Source: Pilatotrama ljubarskyi
Taxonomy: Eukaryota > Basidiomycota > Agaricomycetes > Polyporales > Polyporaceae
NCBI GenBank assembly: GCA_022385805.1
Contig: MU277834.1
Location: 1-19,939, forward strand
Direction: 5' to 3'
DNA length: 19,939 nt
The notes under the pieces are model-generated. The model saw only the letters and a program-made list of their open reading frames with translations. It had not been told where the DNA came from and did not search any database. Positions 1 to 8,110 of the stretch are shown here, in pieces. The stretch's first letter is position 1, and the number at the start of each line of letters is the position of its first letter. The translations under genes were made by a program, and so were the position numbers.

Positions 1-182
1 GCTCTGTGTACTGTGTGCGTTACGTAAGGCGCTAACTGTACAGTAGAACAAGCCACAGCGCTGGGGAAGCGCTCAGAAATCCACAAATGCGAAAAGGAAG
101 GATGAGGTCCCGGGTTCACTCCCGGGACAGTGCAAATGATTGAAATGCGAAGTGAGCGATATATCTTGGGAACGGAGAAAGG
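1..182 (-). repeat. copia 3' LTR, truncated on both sides
   Basis: Positions 1-182 align without gaps to 3919-4100, with four substitutions (23, 30, 103 and 143 against 3941, 3948, 4021 and 4061). The left part is cut off by the window edge. On the right, homology stops at 182, whereas the complete LTR runs a further 51 bp, to 4151. A deletion has therefore removed the start of U3 and joined RNase H coding sequence straight to the LTR. Two of the four differences are CG in one copy and TG in the other. Confidence 0.92.
107..128. other. 8-bp GC hairpin in copia LTR (second copy at 4025-4046)
   Basis: GTCCCGGG and CCCGGGAC form a perfect 8-bp stem around the 6-nt loop TTCACT. The same hairpin is unchanged in the other LTR. 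On the plus strand, GAGGTCCCGGGTTCACTCCC resembles the T-arm of proline tRNAs, but no A box or acceptor stem accompanies it. It may be a structural element of the R/U5 RNA or a polyadenylation-region hairpin; the role is inferred only. Confidence 0.6.
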
Positions 183-553
183 CCATGATGCTCAGGTTTT
201 TTCGCAACAGAGGCAGAGAGATTGTCAATCCTGAGCCATGAGGCTGCAGAGACGTCGAATCCAAACTCTGTGAGCAGGTTTTGCAGCCAGAGCACCTCTT
301 GGCCTGCAGAGACCGCTGCAACAAACTCTGCGTCTGTGGTGGAGAGCGCAACAATGGACTGGAGACGACTAGACCAGGAGATCGCACCTGTACCCATCTT
401 GATCACATAGCCAGAGGTCGAGCGGCCTGTGTCCAGGCAGCCCGCATGGTCTGCATTGGTGTATGAGGTGAAGAGCTCGTCGGAGGAGGAAGGGGAGTAG
501 GTGAGCTTGTAGTCGAGGGTGCCCTTGATGTACCTGGCTCGCCTTGAGCGCAT
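116..553 (-). pseudogene. copia RNase H fragment fused to 3' LTR by deletion
   Basis: The frame encodes the C-terminal RNase H region of a copia polyprotein. It contains YTNADHAGCLDTGRSTSGYV (the first catalytic Asp lies in NADH), SWSSRLQSIVALSTTDAEF (the E-containing segment) and RIDNLSASVAKKPEHHG. The usual continuation after PEHHG, the last roughly 50 residues, is absent; from position 182 downwards the frame reads LTR sequence. Upstream, near 545-553, a deletion joins it to the pre-RT linker and changes the frame. The listed start is only the first ATG of the open stretch, not a real initiation site. It cannot produce a working RNase H. Confidence 0.88.
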
Positions 554-869
554 GCTCCGCTACGGACTCAAAGGCAAAGGCCAGTGCATCGTCGTAGGTG
601 AGTTAGTTGTCCCGCTGGGTGCAGTAGACATCCTCGATGCCAGAGAGCATGGCCTCCAGTGAGCACTCATAGACGTCCTCATGACCCTCTGCCAGAAGGT
701 CGAGTTCGTCGTCTGAGGAGGCAGGAGATGGAGGCGGAGCTGGGGGAGCAGATGCAGGCGCAGGTGTGGGCTCTGGCTCGATGGGTGCGTCGATGAGAGG
801 GTCTGGCGAAGGAGAGTGTCGCTGGGGGGTTCCGCCGCGCTCTGAGGGCTCTGGCGTCGCAGCGGGGGG
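554..869 (-). pseudogene. copia inter-domain linker in shifted frame, with nonsense codon
   Basis: From the G-run at 864-869 downwards, the sensible copia frame is a different one from that of the integrase. It encodes a Pro/Ala-rich linker ending SSDDELDLLAEGHEDVYECS, then a TAA stop (603-605). The same frame then continues as LTYDDALAFAFESVAEHALK, the stretch that normally comes just before reverse transcriptase. Coding sense resuming beyond the stop shows that the stop is a lesion. A length change in the six-G homopolymer is the likely cause of the frameshift. Near 545-553 the sequence jumps straight into RNase H. Confidence 0.75.
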
Positions 870-3600
870 AAGGAGTACCAATCCGGAGTCGCTGGGGCAC
901 AAGATTGCGGCGCTCAAGCTCCTGGTTGTTGAGGGAACCTTGGAAGCGGGAGGAGCACGCAGGGAGGTGTTTGCGAGCCAGTGCAGGGTATGGCCTGAAG
1001 CCGCCGTGTCCCTCTGCCTGCTGGTGGACCGATGGGCGCACAGGTGGGCGTGGAGGTGCAGGAGCAGGCGCAGGAGCAGCAGGTGGCTGAGGAGCAACCA
1101 GAGCAGGCGCCGGAGGTGCAGGAGGGCTAGGTGTGCATTCAGGCGCAGCAGGAGAGTGTTCGTGCTTACCCGCAGGTGCAGCGGGTGGCACAAGGGGTGC
1201 AGGAGGTGGTGCAGGAGGTGCAGGGTCATCCCAGTCGTCTCCCCCCTGATCCGGCAGCTTTGGCGCATCAGGGATGTCCTCTGGCAGCTTGTCAGCTGTC
1301 GCAGGATTACCGGGGATATCCACCTCGTCAAGCGGCAGGCCAAAAACATTGATGAAGGGCGAGTTTCCTGGGAAGCAGCACTCATCAAACACTGCATGCG
1401 ATGAGATGATGAATCTTCTCGCAGCAGGGTCCCAAAACCGCCATGCCTTGGTGCCCTCGGGGTAGCCAACAAAGATGCACTTGTGGGAGTGCGGCTCCAA
1501 TACCTTGCGGTCCTTCTTGTGCACCAGCACGTACGCCAGGCAGCCAAACGTGCAGAAGTACGACACATCTGGCTTGCGGCCCTTTCCCTTCCAAGCAGTG
1601 TAGGGATTGGCACCTCCAAGCGCAGAGGTAGGCATGCGGTTGCGGGTGTGGACGAAGGTGGAGACGGCATGGCTCCAAAACGACAGAGGGAGCTTGGACT
1701 GCGCTAGGAGCGCAGTAGCACCTTCAGCAATCGTCCGGTTAGCTCGCTCTGCGACACCGTTCTGGTGGGGCTCATCTGGCTCGGTGTGCTGGTGCTGGAT
1801 GCTGTGCTGAGTGCAGAAGTCGTTGTACTCCCTCCAAATGTACTCGCCGCCCTTGTCATTGTGCGTAGCCTTGATCCTGAGGCCTAGGCAGTTCTCCGCA
1901 TATGCCTTGTACGCCTGGAAGGCCGCAAACGCATCGCTCTTGCGCTTCAGGTAGGCCACCACCCAAAAACGCGTCACATCGCAGACAAACGTCATCCAGT
2001 AGACGTGTCCTTCGGGCGTAGGCACCGGGAGTCGCCCCTTGAGGTCGGTGTGGACGAGGGCGATGGGGGTGTGCTTCCTGGATGCGAAACGGGGGATAGG
2101 GTGGCGGTTGAGCTTTCCAGCGAGGCAGGGTTCGCAGATGGGGTCAGGCTTGCGCTTCGAGCGCAGCACAAGGCCAGAGACAAGCCCCTTCTTGACCACC
2201 AAGCGCAGGTCGTCGAAGTTGACATGGGAGCAGCGCTGGTGCCACAGGGACTCGTCCTCCTCGCAGGTGGACGACGCAGAGAGTGCATGCTTTGCCTGAG
2301 ACACAGTACGGCCGAGTAGATAGCCCACATTGTGCTCATTGACGGAGGCCTCGAAGCGCAGCTGTCCCTGGTGGTAGAAGAGCACCTGGGACGCGCACAG
2401 CTCGACGGTGTAGTCCTTCTCGTGTGTCAGGTGAAAAACAGACAGTAGATTGCTGGCAAGCGCGGGGACATGCAGGACGTCATGTAGTACAACTGCAGGC
2501 GGCACAACCCCCTCCCTCTCCGCAGGCTGAAAGACCACAGACCCCAACCCAGCAGAGTAGACGATGTGCGAGCTGGCGAGGCGGATAGGGATGACGTGCG
2601 GCGAGTAGGAGCAAAACCAGTGGCGGTGGGGGGTCATGTGTGCAGAAGCACCTGTGTCGGTGTTCCAGTTAGCAGCTGCCGGTGAGGAGAGCCAAGATGC
2701 GCGGTCCGAGGTGGACAGGAGGGCAGAAGCGCAGCCAGCACTCACAGTCGCCGCACCAGCAGACTCCTGGGCAGTGTTTGAGGCGTCCTTCACTTCCTTG
2801 GAGGCTTCCGAGGTGGTTTCCTTGCGCTTGCCCTTGCCAGAGCGTTGGTACTGCGTGCGCTGAGCGGCCTTCTCCTTCGCCTTGGTGCTGGCATCGCGTT
2901 TGGCAAAGCACTGGTCCTCGGAGTGGCCAGAGCGACTGCAGAACATGCAGGAGAGCGTAGAGGTGGCATGGGAGAGGGCAGGAGTCGACGAGGGCACACC
3001 AGGCTGGTTCTCAAGCGCAACAAAGGTGTCTTGCAGCTTGTCGAGCGTCAGGGAGTCGTCCAGCAGCAGCGTCTGGCGCAAGGCATTGTACTCTGCTGGC
3101 AGGGCACAAATCAGCGCCATGAGCACCAATTTGTCATCCAGCTTGGAGAGATCAAAGTCCGCAGGGCGCAGAGCCTTCATGTCAGACTTGAGCTGGGATG
3201 CTCGCGTCGACAGAGTGCTCAGGGACTCATCGTCCGCCTTGGAGAGCGAGAGGAGGGCGTTGTAGGTGTTGAAACGCGTACCAGGGCGTTTCTGCATGTG
3301 CACAGACTCCAGCTTCCTCCACATCGCGCCAGGATCGTCTTGGATCGCCTCCAGGTGGGTCTGTTGCTCCCTCTCGATGCAGTTCCAGATTTCTCTGGCG
3401 GCAGCGTCCACCCTGCTGTTGTAGTCGCGCAGTTCTCGCCGTTCTCCGCTGTCCAGAGGCTCCGCAAAGTGCGGTCTGCTCTCAGTGCCCTGCACAATGT
3501 GCATGGCCCCGAGGGTGCGAAGCCTAGGCTCCATATCGAGCTGCCATTGCTGGTAGTTGCGATTGGAGAGCTTGGGGAATGAGGCAGGGGACGGCGCCAT
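679..3600 (-). pseudogene. copia Gag-protease-integrase open frame
   Basis: The frame starts at ATG 3600-3598, the first in-frame ATG, in a good context (G at -3 and +4). The protein begins MAPSPASFPKLSNRNYQQWQ, a typical copia Gag start. Domains, numbered from this Met: Gag to about residue 215; CCHC zinc knuckle CMFCSRSGHSEDQC at 218-231; aspartic protease DTGAS at D315; integrase zinc-binding region around LWHQRCSH and CEPCLAG; integrase catalytic D519, D582 and E618, giving the D,D(35)E spacing exactly. The frame stays open for about 2.9 kb, but beyond about residue 910 (near 870) it is out of register with the linker. Without reverse transcriptase the polyprotein is incomplete, although Gag, protease and integrase could still be made and act on other copies. 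Confidence 0.9.
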
Positions 3601-3822
3601 GGCAGGGGTTGTAGGGCGCAGCGAGGAGGCGAGGGGGCAAAGATAGGGGGCTCTTGACGAAGAGGGGAAGAGAAAAGCGAGGGGGGACAAACCAGGGAGA
3701 CCCAGGGAGCGAAAATGCGTCCAGGAGAGCACCAGAATGACAGGGAGCTAGGGAGGTGTGTAGGGAGGTCTTCAGAGCGTTTGGACGGGCGGGTATGGAC
3801 GTCTTGAGGCAGTCAGAGCGCA

Positions 3823-3834
3823 GGGCTCATAACC
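3823..3834 (-). promoter_or_regulatory. copia primer-binding site, initiator-Met half-tRNA type
   Basis: Directly inside the 5' LTR, the plus strand reads GGGCTCATAACC. That equals the anticodon stem-loop of eukaryotic initiator methionine tRNA (CAU anticodon) and not the 3' CCA end. Copia of Drosophila and Ty5 of yeast are primed this way, by a tRNA fragment cut in the anticodon loop. The match abuts the proposed LTR end TGTTAG, which supports both calls. Confidence 0.8.
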
Positions 3835-4151
3835 TGTTAGCTGCAGTGTGCCTCAGAGCGATCACAATGACCTATGTCGAGCTCTGTGAAGTCTGGGGAC
3901 TCCAGGGCTCGACACGGCGCTCTGTGTACTGTGTGCGTTATGTAAGGTGCTAACTGTACAGTAGAACAAGCCACAGCGCTGGGGAAGCGCTCAGAAATCC
4001 ACAAATGCGAAAAGGAAGGAGGAGGTCCCGGGTTCACTCCCGGGACAGTGCAAATGATTGGAATGCGAAGTGAGCGATATATCTTGGGAACGGAGAAAGG
4101 GAGCAATGAATGAAAGGCAGTGGTGTAAGTACGCAATGTAAGCGTCCTACA
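3835..4151 (-). repeat. copia 5' LTR, complete, about 317 bp
   Basis: The boundaries come from the primer-binding site ending at 3834 and from TGT...ACA termini (TGTTAG at the left, CCTACA at the right). Positions 3919-4100 match the left LTR copy. The right boundary is supported independently, because a coding-like minus-strand frame (4152-4434) is interrupted exactly there. On the element's strand a TATA-like GATATATC (4083-4076) lies about 70 nt into U3. The second target-site copy is outside the window, so the 5-bp duplication cannot be tested. Confidence 0.85.
4076..4083 (-). promoter_or_regulatory. candidate TATA box of the copia LTR
   Basis: GATATATC sits about 70 nt from the 5' edge of the LTR, in the place expected for the U3 promoter of an element transcribed on the minus strand. 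It is palindromic and AT-rich within a GC-rich LTR. No experimental support is visible. Confidence 0.45.
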
Positions 4152-4434
4152 GGGTGCATCTCGACTTGAAACGGGCACAGGAACTCGAGCAATCGCTCAG
4201 AGTCCAACATTGCCATTTGCCGATTCAATGGGTTTGTGCGAAACACGTGGCAATACGGGCACGCCTCCCTTTGGTTGCAGGAGCGAAAGCACAGAACTCT
4301 CTGGCGGTCTCCCTAGCCAGAGCAGCAAGCTCAATGGCCTCTGGTGTAAGAAGCATTTGGTCGAAAGCTGCATTGTACTGCCTGTGATTGCAACGCGCAC
4401 GAAGGACATTCTGTGCTGGTTCAGCGCTGTTCAT
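4152..4434 (-). pseudogene. 5' part of an unrecognised host-like gene cut by the copia LTR
   Basis: A minus-strand frame opens at ATG 4434 behind a CT-rich leader typical of fungal genes. It encodes 69 residues, with LLTPEAIELAALARETAREF looking like a genuine helical segment. It stops at 4225-4227, but the neighbouring frame then reads naturally (NRQMAMLDSERLLEFL, CPFQVEMHP) up to position 4152, exactly where the copia LTR begins. The simplest reading is a gene exon with a 1-nt frameshift, or a missed small intron, that the copia element later interrupted. I do not recognise the protein family. The rest of the gene would lie left of the window. Confidence 0.4.
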
Positions 4435-4974
4435 AATGGGCAGAATGAGGATCTAAAGAGGTGGTGGTGGGGGTTGGGACTGGGAAGGAGGTTGCATGTC
4501 GCAGGGACTACATTGCCCTCCTTCTCTCATTATGATGTCTGTACTGTCTTCAGCGTAGCGGTTCCTGATCGTTCAGGCCACCTAGGTGGCAGGCAATATA
4601 CTGATACTCAATGCAAGACAAGGACACTGCATTCACTCCAGCAGAGTGGTCACATTTCAGGCGAAAAGACTACAGAGAGGAAGGATGCAGAAAACACAAG
4701 TATCGAGAGTCCCAGACACAAGGCGACAATGCCAGACTATGGAGTCCAAGTGAGATTGTGCGCAAACTGATTGGTCAGTTCCTAGCGCATTCCTTCCCCC
4801 TGGCCACACTCCCGACGGGCTTGCCATCTCCGGTTGGGTTTCCCTTCCAGAATTTGGCAAAAGCAGCTGGCCACAACACATGTCAGCGCATAAGTGTCAC
4901 CACAGGCAAAGGTGTACGCACAAGATACAGGTTCAAGAGTCTGTTCAGGAGGGATCACTCCTGTTAGGGACGTG
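4435..4974. other. 540 bp without a supportable gene
   Basis: Open frames on both strands are present but none shows a recognisable motif, good codon texture or splice structure. The part next to 4435 is probably the 5' leader and promoter of the interrupted minus-strand gene. A small palindrome, CCACCTAGGTGG, lies near 4579-4590. Nothing else stands out. Confidence 0.5.
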
Positions 4975-5660
4975 CTGGCGTTAAGTCCGGAGTTGGGGGT
5001 GCGGACTTCAAAAATGCGGACTTCGGAGTTGAGAACGTCCGGACGGAGGCACAGCAAGGGTGAGGACTTCCGCGAAGCTATTAGCAATGTGCCTGAGAAC
5101 CTTCTGGGGTGTCCTCGATTCCGGATCAGAGGATGGGGGTGGAGTACGTCCAGAGTTGGAGCGGAGTACGTCTGGAGTTGGAGTGGAGTACATCCGGAGT
5201 TGGAGCAGAGTACGTCCCGGAGTTGGAGCGGACTTGGAGACAAGGAGCGGAATTGAGGACAAGACACAAGTTGATTGCAGGATCACGATAATGACAAGAA
5301 GTATAACAAGTATCTGAACTGAGTAGCTACGACATACCAGCTCAGTATATATCGAAGTAAGCCTTATTGTGAATGCAAACAATAAGGAGAAGGATGGAAG
5401 AGGGGTTCCAGGATACAGATAATAAGCCTATTGTGAAGAAATGGCGCAATCTGAGACATATGACTGAACTTCGGAGAAAAAGCGGAGTTGTAGTCTGAAA
5501 AAGCGGAGTTGTAGTCTGAAAATGTGGAGTAAAACTCCGAAGAAGCGGAGTACAAGTATGGGGAGAATTAGTGAAGTTAGAATGGCGAAATAAGTCCGGA
5601 GTTAGGTCTGGAAAGTGCAGAGTTAATGGCCGGAGTTAAGTCCGGAAAATGCGGAGTTAA
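4975..5660. repeat. region of degenerate CGGAGT(T)-based repeats
   Basis: The words TCCGGAGTT, GCGGAGTT and GCGGACTTC, with variants, recur many times, mainly in two clusters (about 4980-5240 and 5465-5660), all in the same orientation. The first holds a tidy 22-bp tandem array (5141-5229). The second has a unit AGCGGAGTTGTAGTCTGAAAA twice in a row and later AAGTCCGGAGTTA and AAGTCCGGAAAATGCGGAGTT variants. No convincing reading frame crosses it. It resembles a decayed satellite or the sub-terminal repeats of a DNA transposon; neither can be shown here. Confidence 0.7.
5141..5229 (+). repeat. 22-bp tandem repeat, four units
   Basis: Units start at 5141, 5163, 5185 and 5207 with consensus GGAGTACGTCCGGAGTTGGA plus GC. 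The first three are exactly 22 bp; the fourth is 23 bp because of one extra C. A partial fifth unit (GGACTTGGAG) follows at 5230. Differences between units are mainly single substitutions. Confidence 0.88.
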
Positions 5661-6972
5661 ATCGGAGAAGAAGGTGGGTGCACAGGATGTAACAGTTCCT
5701 GCGAGGACCAGATCACTGACGCTATGAAGTTCTTGCAGTCAATGAGCTCCTCAGGGGTCAGAACTCAAACCCGGCCGTCAGCCTCGTTCTGCTCAGCTGT
5801 TGCATCGTCCACACGCTGGAGGATGGGGATGGCTGAGGCTACCATTCGGGCCTTCTCAACCAGGACATTCTGAGCCGCTATGCCCAGGTTGGAGGCGCCG
5901 AGGTAGGCATCTCTGAAGCTGGTGTCCTTGAATGCATTGGGAACCTTAGTGGCCACTCCCATGAAGAACGGCAGCCACGCCCTGGCAGTGGAGACGTCTG
6001 CAGCCTGGCATGGTAGGTCAGGAAGCTGTGATGGCTTGGGTCTGGATGGAGCTACCTCTGGCACGGAATCCACACTAATGCCAATCATGGGTGCGGTGGT
6101 GCTGGACGGCGCTTGCACTGGGACTGAGACAGCAGCAGTCTTCTTGCTAGGCCGTCTCACCTTCTAGAGACATCTCATCAGCTGAGGTCTGACACAGCTG
6201 AAGAAAGTAAAATTGGGTGAATGCACACCTTTTTCGTCTTCAGAAGGGATTTGGCAGCCTTACCACCAGCAGAAGGGACCATCTTCGGGGCCACAGGGGG
6301 CTCTTGAACATTGTCGATGGTCGGAGAGATACCCTGAAGTCACTGATAGATCAATATATGTAGACAGGGTAAGCATATGTTCATATGTTCAGGCGATCGC
6401 CTTCACTGGACTCTTTGAACGTGAAAAGGCCTTGGAACTGTGAACAGTGAGGACAGTCTGTGCAGAGGTTACGTAGATGGAGATATCCCTATCTGGCAGT
6501 CATCACCGCCAAGCGTTTGAGCATGGGCAGGGTGCTTCTTGGGTGGGAGCTCAGCCTCCAGCTGATCGTGAGCAATGATGAGTAGGGATTCTCGTCGTTG
6601 ACACAAGATAAACCTACATTGTCAGAGGTGTTCCTCTTTGCCACCGCTGAGGTGGCACCATGAGTGTCTTGGCCCCAGGTGAAGGTATGTCCAACAGGGA
6701 GCGACACTTGCCATAAGAGCTTGAAGAGTTTGCGGCATGGAAAGGACTGTATATGCAGTCATGCTCACAGTCAACAATTGCTGCTTGTTTTGCACTGTCA
6801 CTGCATTGAAGAGCTGGAGCAGCACTGACTGGGGTAGCTGTGCAGAGGTCGGCACTCCCATGGCAGCAGCGGAGGAGGATTGCACTGAGGAAGTGGAACC
6901 TGCTGAGGGGAGAATGGAAGATGCAGAGATGAGGCTATGGAAAGGGTGGCCAGGGAGAATGTTGAAGGGCAT
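5657..6972 (-). pseudogene. intron-containing gene of unknown function, probably inactivated
   Basis: Proposed minus-strand model: exon 1 from ATG 6972 to 6708 (MPFNILPGHPFHSL...), intron 6707-6647 (61 nt), exon 2 6646-6618, intron 6617-6562 (56 nt, GTAGGT donor, CAG acceptor), exon 3 from 6561 (LEAELPPKKHPAHAQTLGGD), an unresolved junction, an exon from 6333 (GISPTIDNVQEPPVAPK) to 6229, intron 6228-6164 (65 nt, branch-point-like CTGAT, TAG acceptor), and a last exon from 6163. The last intron keeps phase 0 and gives the clearest join. The final exon includes FKDTSFRDAYLGASNLGIAA and then meets TGA at 5765-5767, yet the same frame continues sensibly (VLTPEELIDCKNFIASVIW) to TAA at 5657-5659. 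I do not recognise the family; the N-terminal part is Ser/Ala-rich. The TGA may be a CGA-to-TGA lesion or a true stop. Confidence 0.5.
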
Positions 6973-7037
6973 GTTGCATACAGGAGCTGAATGAAGAGGA
7001 AAAAGCAAGGGGGGGCGAAAGTGCCGTCCAGCTCTGA

Positions 7038-7046
7038 CTATAAGTA
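7038..7046 (-). promoter_or_regulatory. weak TATA-like element upstream of the gene at 6972
   Basis: On the minus strand ACTTATAGT lies about 70 bp upstream of the proposed ATG at 6972, a typical distance in fungi. It is a poor match to TATAAA, so this is only a suggestion. An out-of-frame ATG 10 nt before the main one opens a 14-codon upstream frame. Confidence 0.25.
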
Positions 7047-7364
7047 GTGGCGCGGACCTGGAGCGCGAGGGATAGATCACAAGATGTACGCTTCCTCAGA
7101 TGACAGCTGGGGAGAGTTTTGAGCCACGCTGGTTTCTTTGTAACACCATTGCAGTTCGAGCAGAGCTACAGATGACAGGAAAGCAGCGGCGAGAGTGAGA
7201 GATACGTCATGGCAATCCTGGACCCACAAAGGTGAGGTTCTCAGGGCAAGGGTTCCCTGTCCACACTGGCTTGGGCAGCGGTGGCAGTGACGGTGAGCCG
7301 TAGCGAGCAGGGTGCAGCACACGTACGCTACGCTAAGTAGGAGCGGAGGGGGTAATAATTGAAT
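7047..7364. other. about 320 bp without a supportable gene
   Basis: An open minus-strand frame of 81 codons (7077-7322) has no recognisable motif and no supporting signals. I see no repeats or structures here. Confidence 0.4.
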
Positions 7365-7700
7365 GAATGACTGCTAAACTACTGCAATAAGTAACTGAGG
7401 TGCGGAGGGACCGAGAGCGTCGCCATCAGAGACGACGTGGACGTGATCTGTGCAGCGGCGAGCTGCTCAGACATGTCGTGGATCACGTCCTGAAGTGCGC
7501 TGTGTCAGAGGCCATAGAAGGCAGGACACCCCACGAAGATGTGGTGGGCGGTCTCGACGGCATAGCAGCCAGCATGGAACCAGGGAGGGCAGTCACCAAG
7601 CTGGGCAAAGCGTGTGAGACCGACGTCGAGCTGGCTTGAGTGGGCGTATAGCGGAGGCATTGGGGGGGGGGGAGAGGAGCGTCTATTGTGCTCCCGCATT
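7365..7700 (-). pseudogene. probable non-LTR retrotransposon (LINE) polyprotein tail, decayed
   Basis: One minus-strand frame contains LTRFAQLGDCPPWFHAGCYA followed by VETAHHIFVGCPAFYGL. The pattern C...G...(E/V)ET.HHIF..CP.F..LR is the zinc-finger-like tail that follows reverse transcriptase in many fungal and arthropod non-LTR elements. A TGA at 7505-7507 sits where an Arg (CGA) is usual, and coding sense continues beyond it (HSALQDVIHDMSEQLAAAQI) for about 45 codons, ending in a TAG near 7365. No reverse-transcriptase core is present in the window, so this is a short 3' relic. The family assignment rests on one motif. Confidence 0.45.
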
Positions 7701-7736
7701 GGGTAGCGTGCCGGTAACTGGCGCGCTGCCTAATGC
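7696..7736 (+). other. 41-nt near-perfect inverted repeat (hairpin)
   Basis: GCATTGGGTAGCGTGCCGGT (7696-7715) pairs with ACTGGCGCGCTGCCTAATGC (7717-7736) around one central base. Sixteen of 20 pairs are Watson-Crick and the remaining four are all G-U in a plus-strand RNA (they would be A-C on the other strand). The realistic RNA fold is a stem of about 17 bp with a 7-nt loop. No poly-T tract follows closely, so it is not an obvious terminator. Confidence 0.75.
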
Positions 7737-7778
7737 AGTAGTGCAGCGGCGCACAGTTAGTGGAGGTGGACGGGCGTC

Positions 7779-7823
7779 TATTGGGCCACTGCATATTGGG
7801 CCACCACATATTGGGCCCATAGA
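7779..7823 (+). repeat. 15-bp tandem repeat, three units
   Basis: TATTGGGCCACTGCA, TATTGGGCCACCACA and TATTGGGCCCATAGA are consecutive 15-bp units; the third matches only in its first ten bases or so. No frame with recognisable coding potential uses it. Confidence 0.75.
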
Positions 7824-8013
7824 CAGGGGGATGGTCACGAGCGGGAAGCTTGCTTCAATTAGAAAGGAGACAATGCGAGAGAGAGAGAAGACCGCATTGC
7901 AGACCGGAGAGCCTGAGAGAAGCGGAAGACGAGAGAAGTGCGGAAGCGTGGACATGGGCGTGGTGGGAGAAGAAGGGAGAGGAAAAAAAAAAAGAAAAGG
8001 TTGTTAGACGCCA

Positions 8014-8092
8014 GTCGGCGGATGGCCGGGTGGGCGCTTAAGCGTGTGTACATGCATGTTTCTGGAAGGTTGAGGGTTCAATTCTGTCAATG
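8014..8092 (+). repeat. tRNA-like SINE head with A and B boxes
   Basis: GATGGCCGGGTGGGCGCTTAAG (A-box-like core 8023-8034) and AGGGTTCAATTCTG (B-box-like, 8073-8085) have the spacing of a class II (Leu/Ser-like) tRNA. The acceptor ends do not pair and the T-stem has one mismatch, so this is not a working tRNA. It is followed within 20 bp by the conserved inverted-repeat arm starting at 8111, which suggests the tRNA head and body of a SINE. Confidence 0.5.
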
Positions 8093-8110
8093 TACATTTC
8101 ACTTTTCAGC

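Larger units (their letters stand above)
1..4151 (-). mobile_element. Ty1/copia LTR retrotransposon, internally deleted, left end outside window
   Basis: On the minus strand the order is 5' LTR (3835-4151), primer-binding site (3823-3834), gag-protease-integrase frame (from 3600 downwards), a short RNase H remnant and a truncated 3' LTR (1-182). Integrase lying upstream of RNase H is the Pseudoviridae (copia) order. The two LTR copies differ at 4 of 182 comparable positions, so the element is older than the gypsy element in this window. Reverse transcriptase is missing, there is a frameshift and a nonsense codon, and the RNase H/3' LTR boundary is deleted, so the copy cannot move by itself. 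The outer left LTR end and the second target-site copy lie beyond position 1. Confidence 0.93.

Noticed and set aside
107..128. tRNA gene (Pro-like T-arm) in the copia LTR
   Set aside because: Only a hairpin resembling a T-arm is present, with loop TTCACT lacking the conserved A58; there is no A box, anticodon arm or acceptor stem.
2845..3582. 245-codon plus-strand open frame
   Set aside because: It lies antisense to the copia Gag frame, whose zinc knuckle and start are clear. It has no motif of its own and is a shadow of GC-rich coding sequence.
3601..3732. Upstream extension of copia Gag to 3732
   Set aside because: The codon is GTG; the first real ATG is at 3600 and gives the typical Gag start.
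4210..4770. 186-codon plus-strand open frame
   Set aside because: No motif and uneven composition; it runs antisense to the better-looking minus-strand gene start at 4434.
5141..5229. CRISPR array
   Set aside because: Units are contiguous tandem repeats without spacers, and the DNA is eukaryotic.
7636..8007. 123-codon plus-strand open frame
   Set aside because: It crosses the hairpin, the 15-bp repeats and an A-rich run, and has no motif; the frame is open by composition only.
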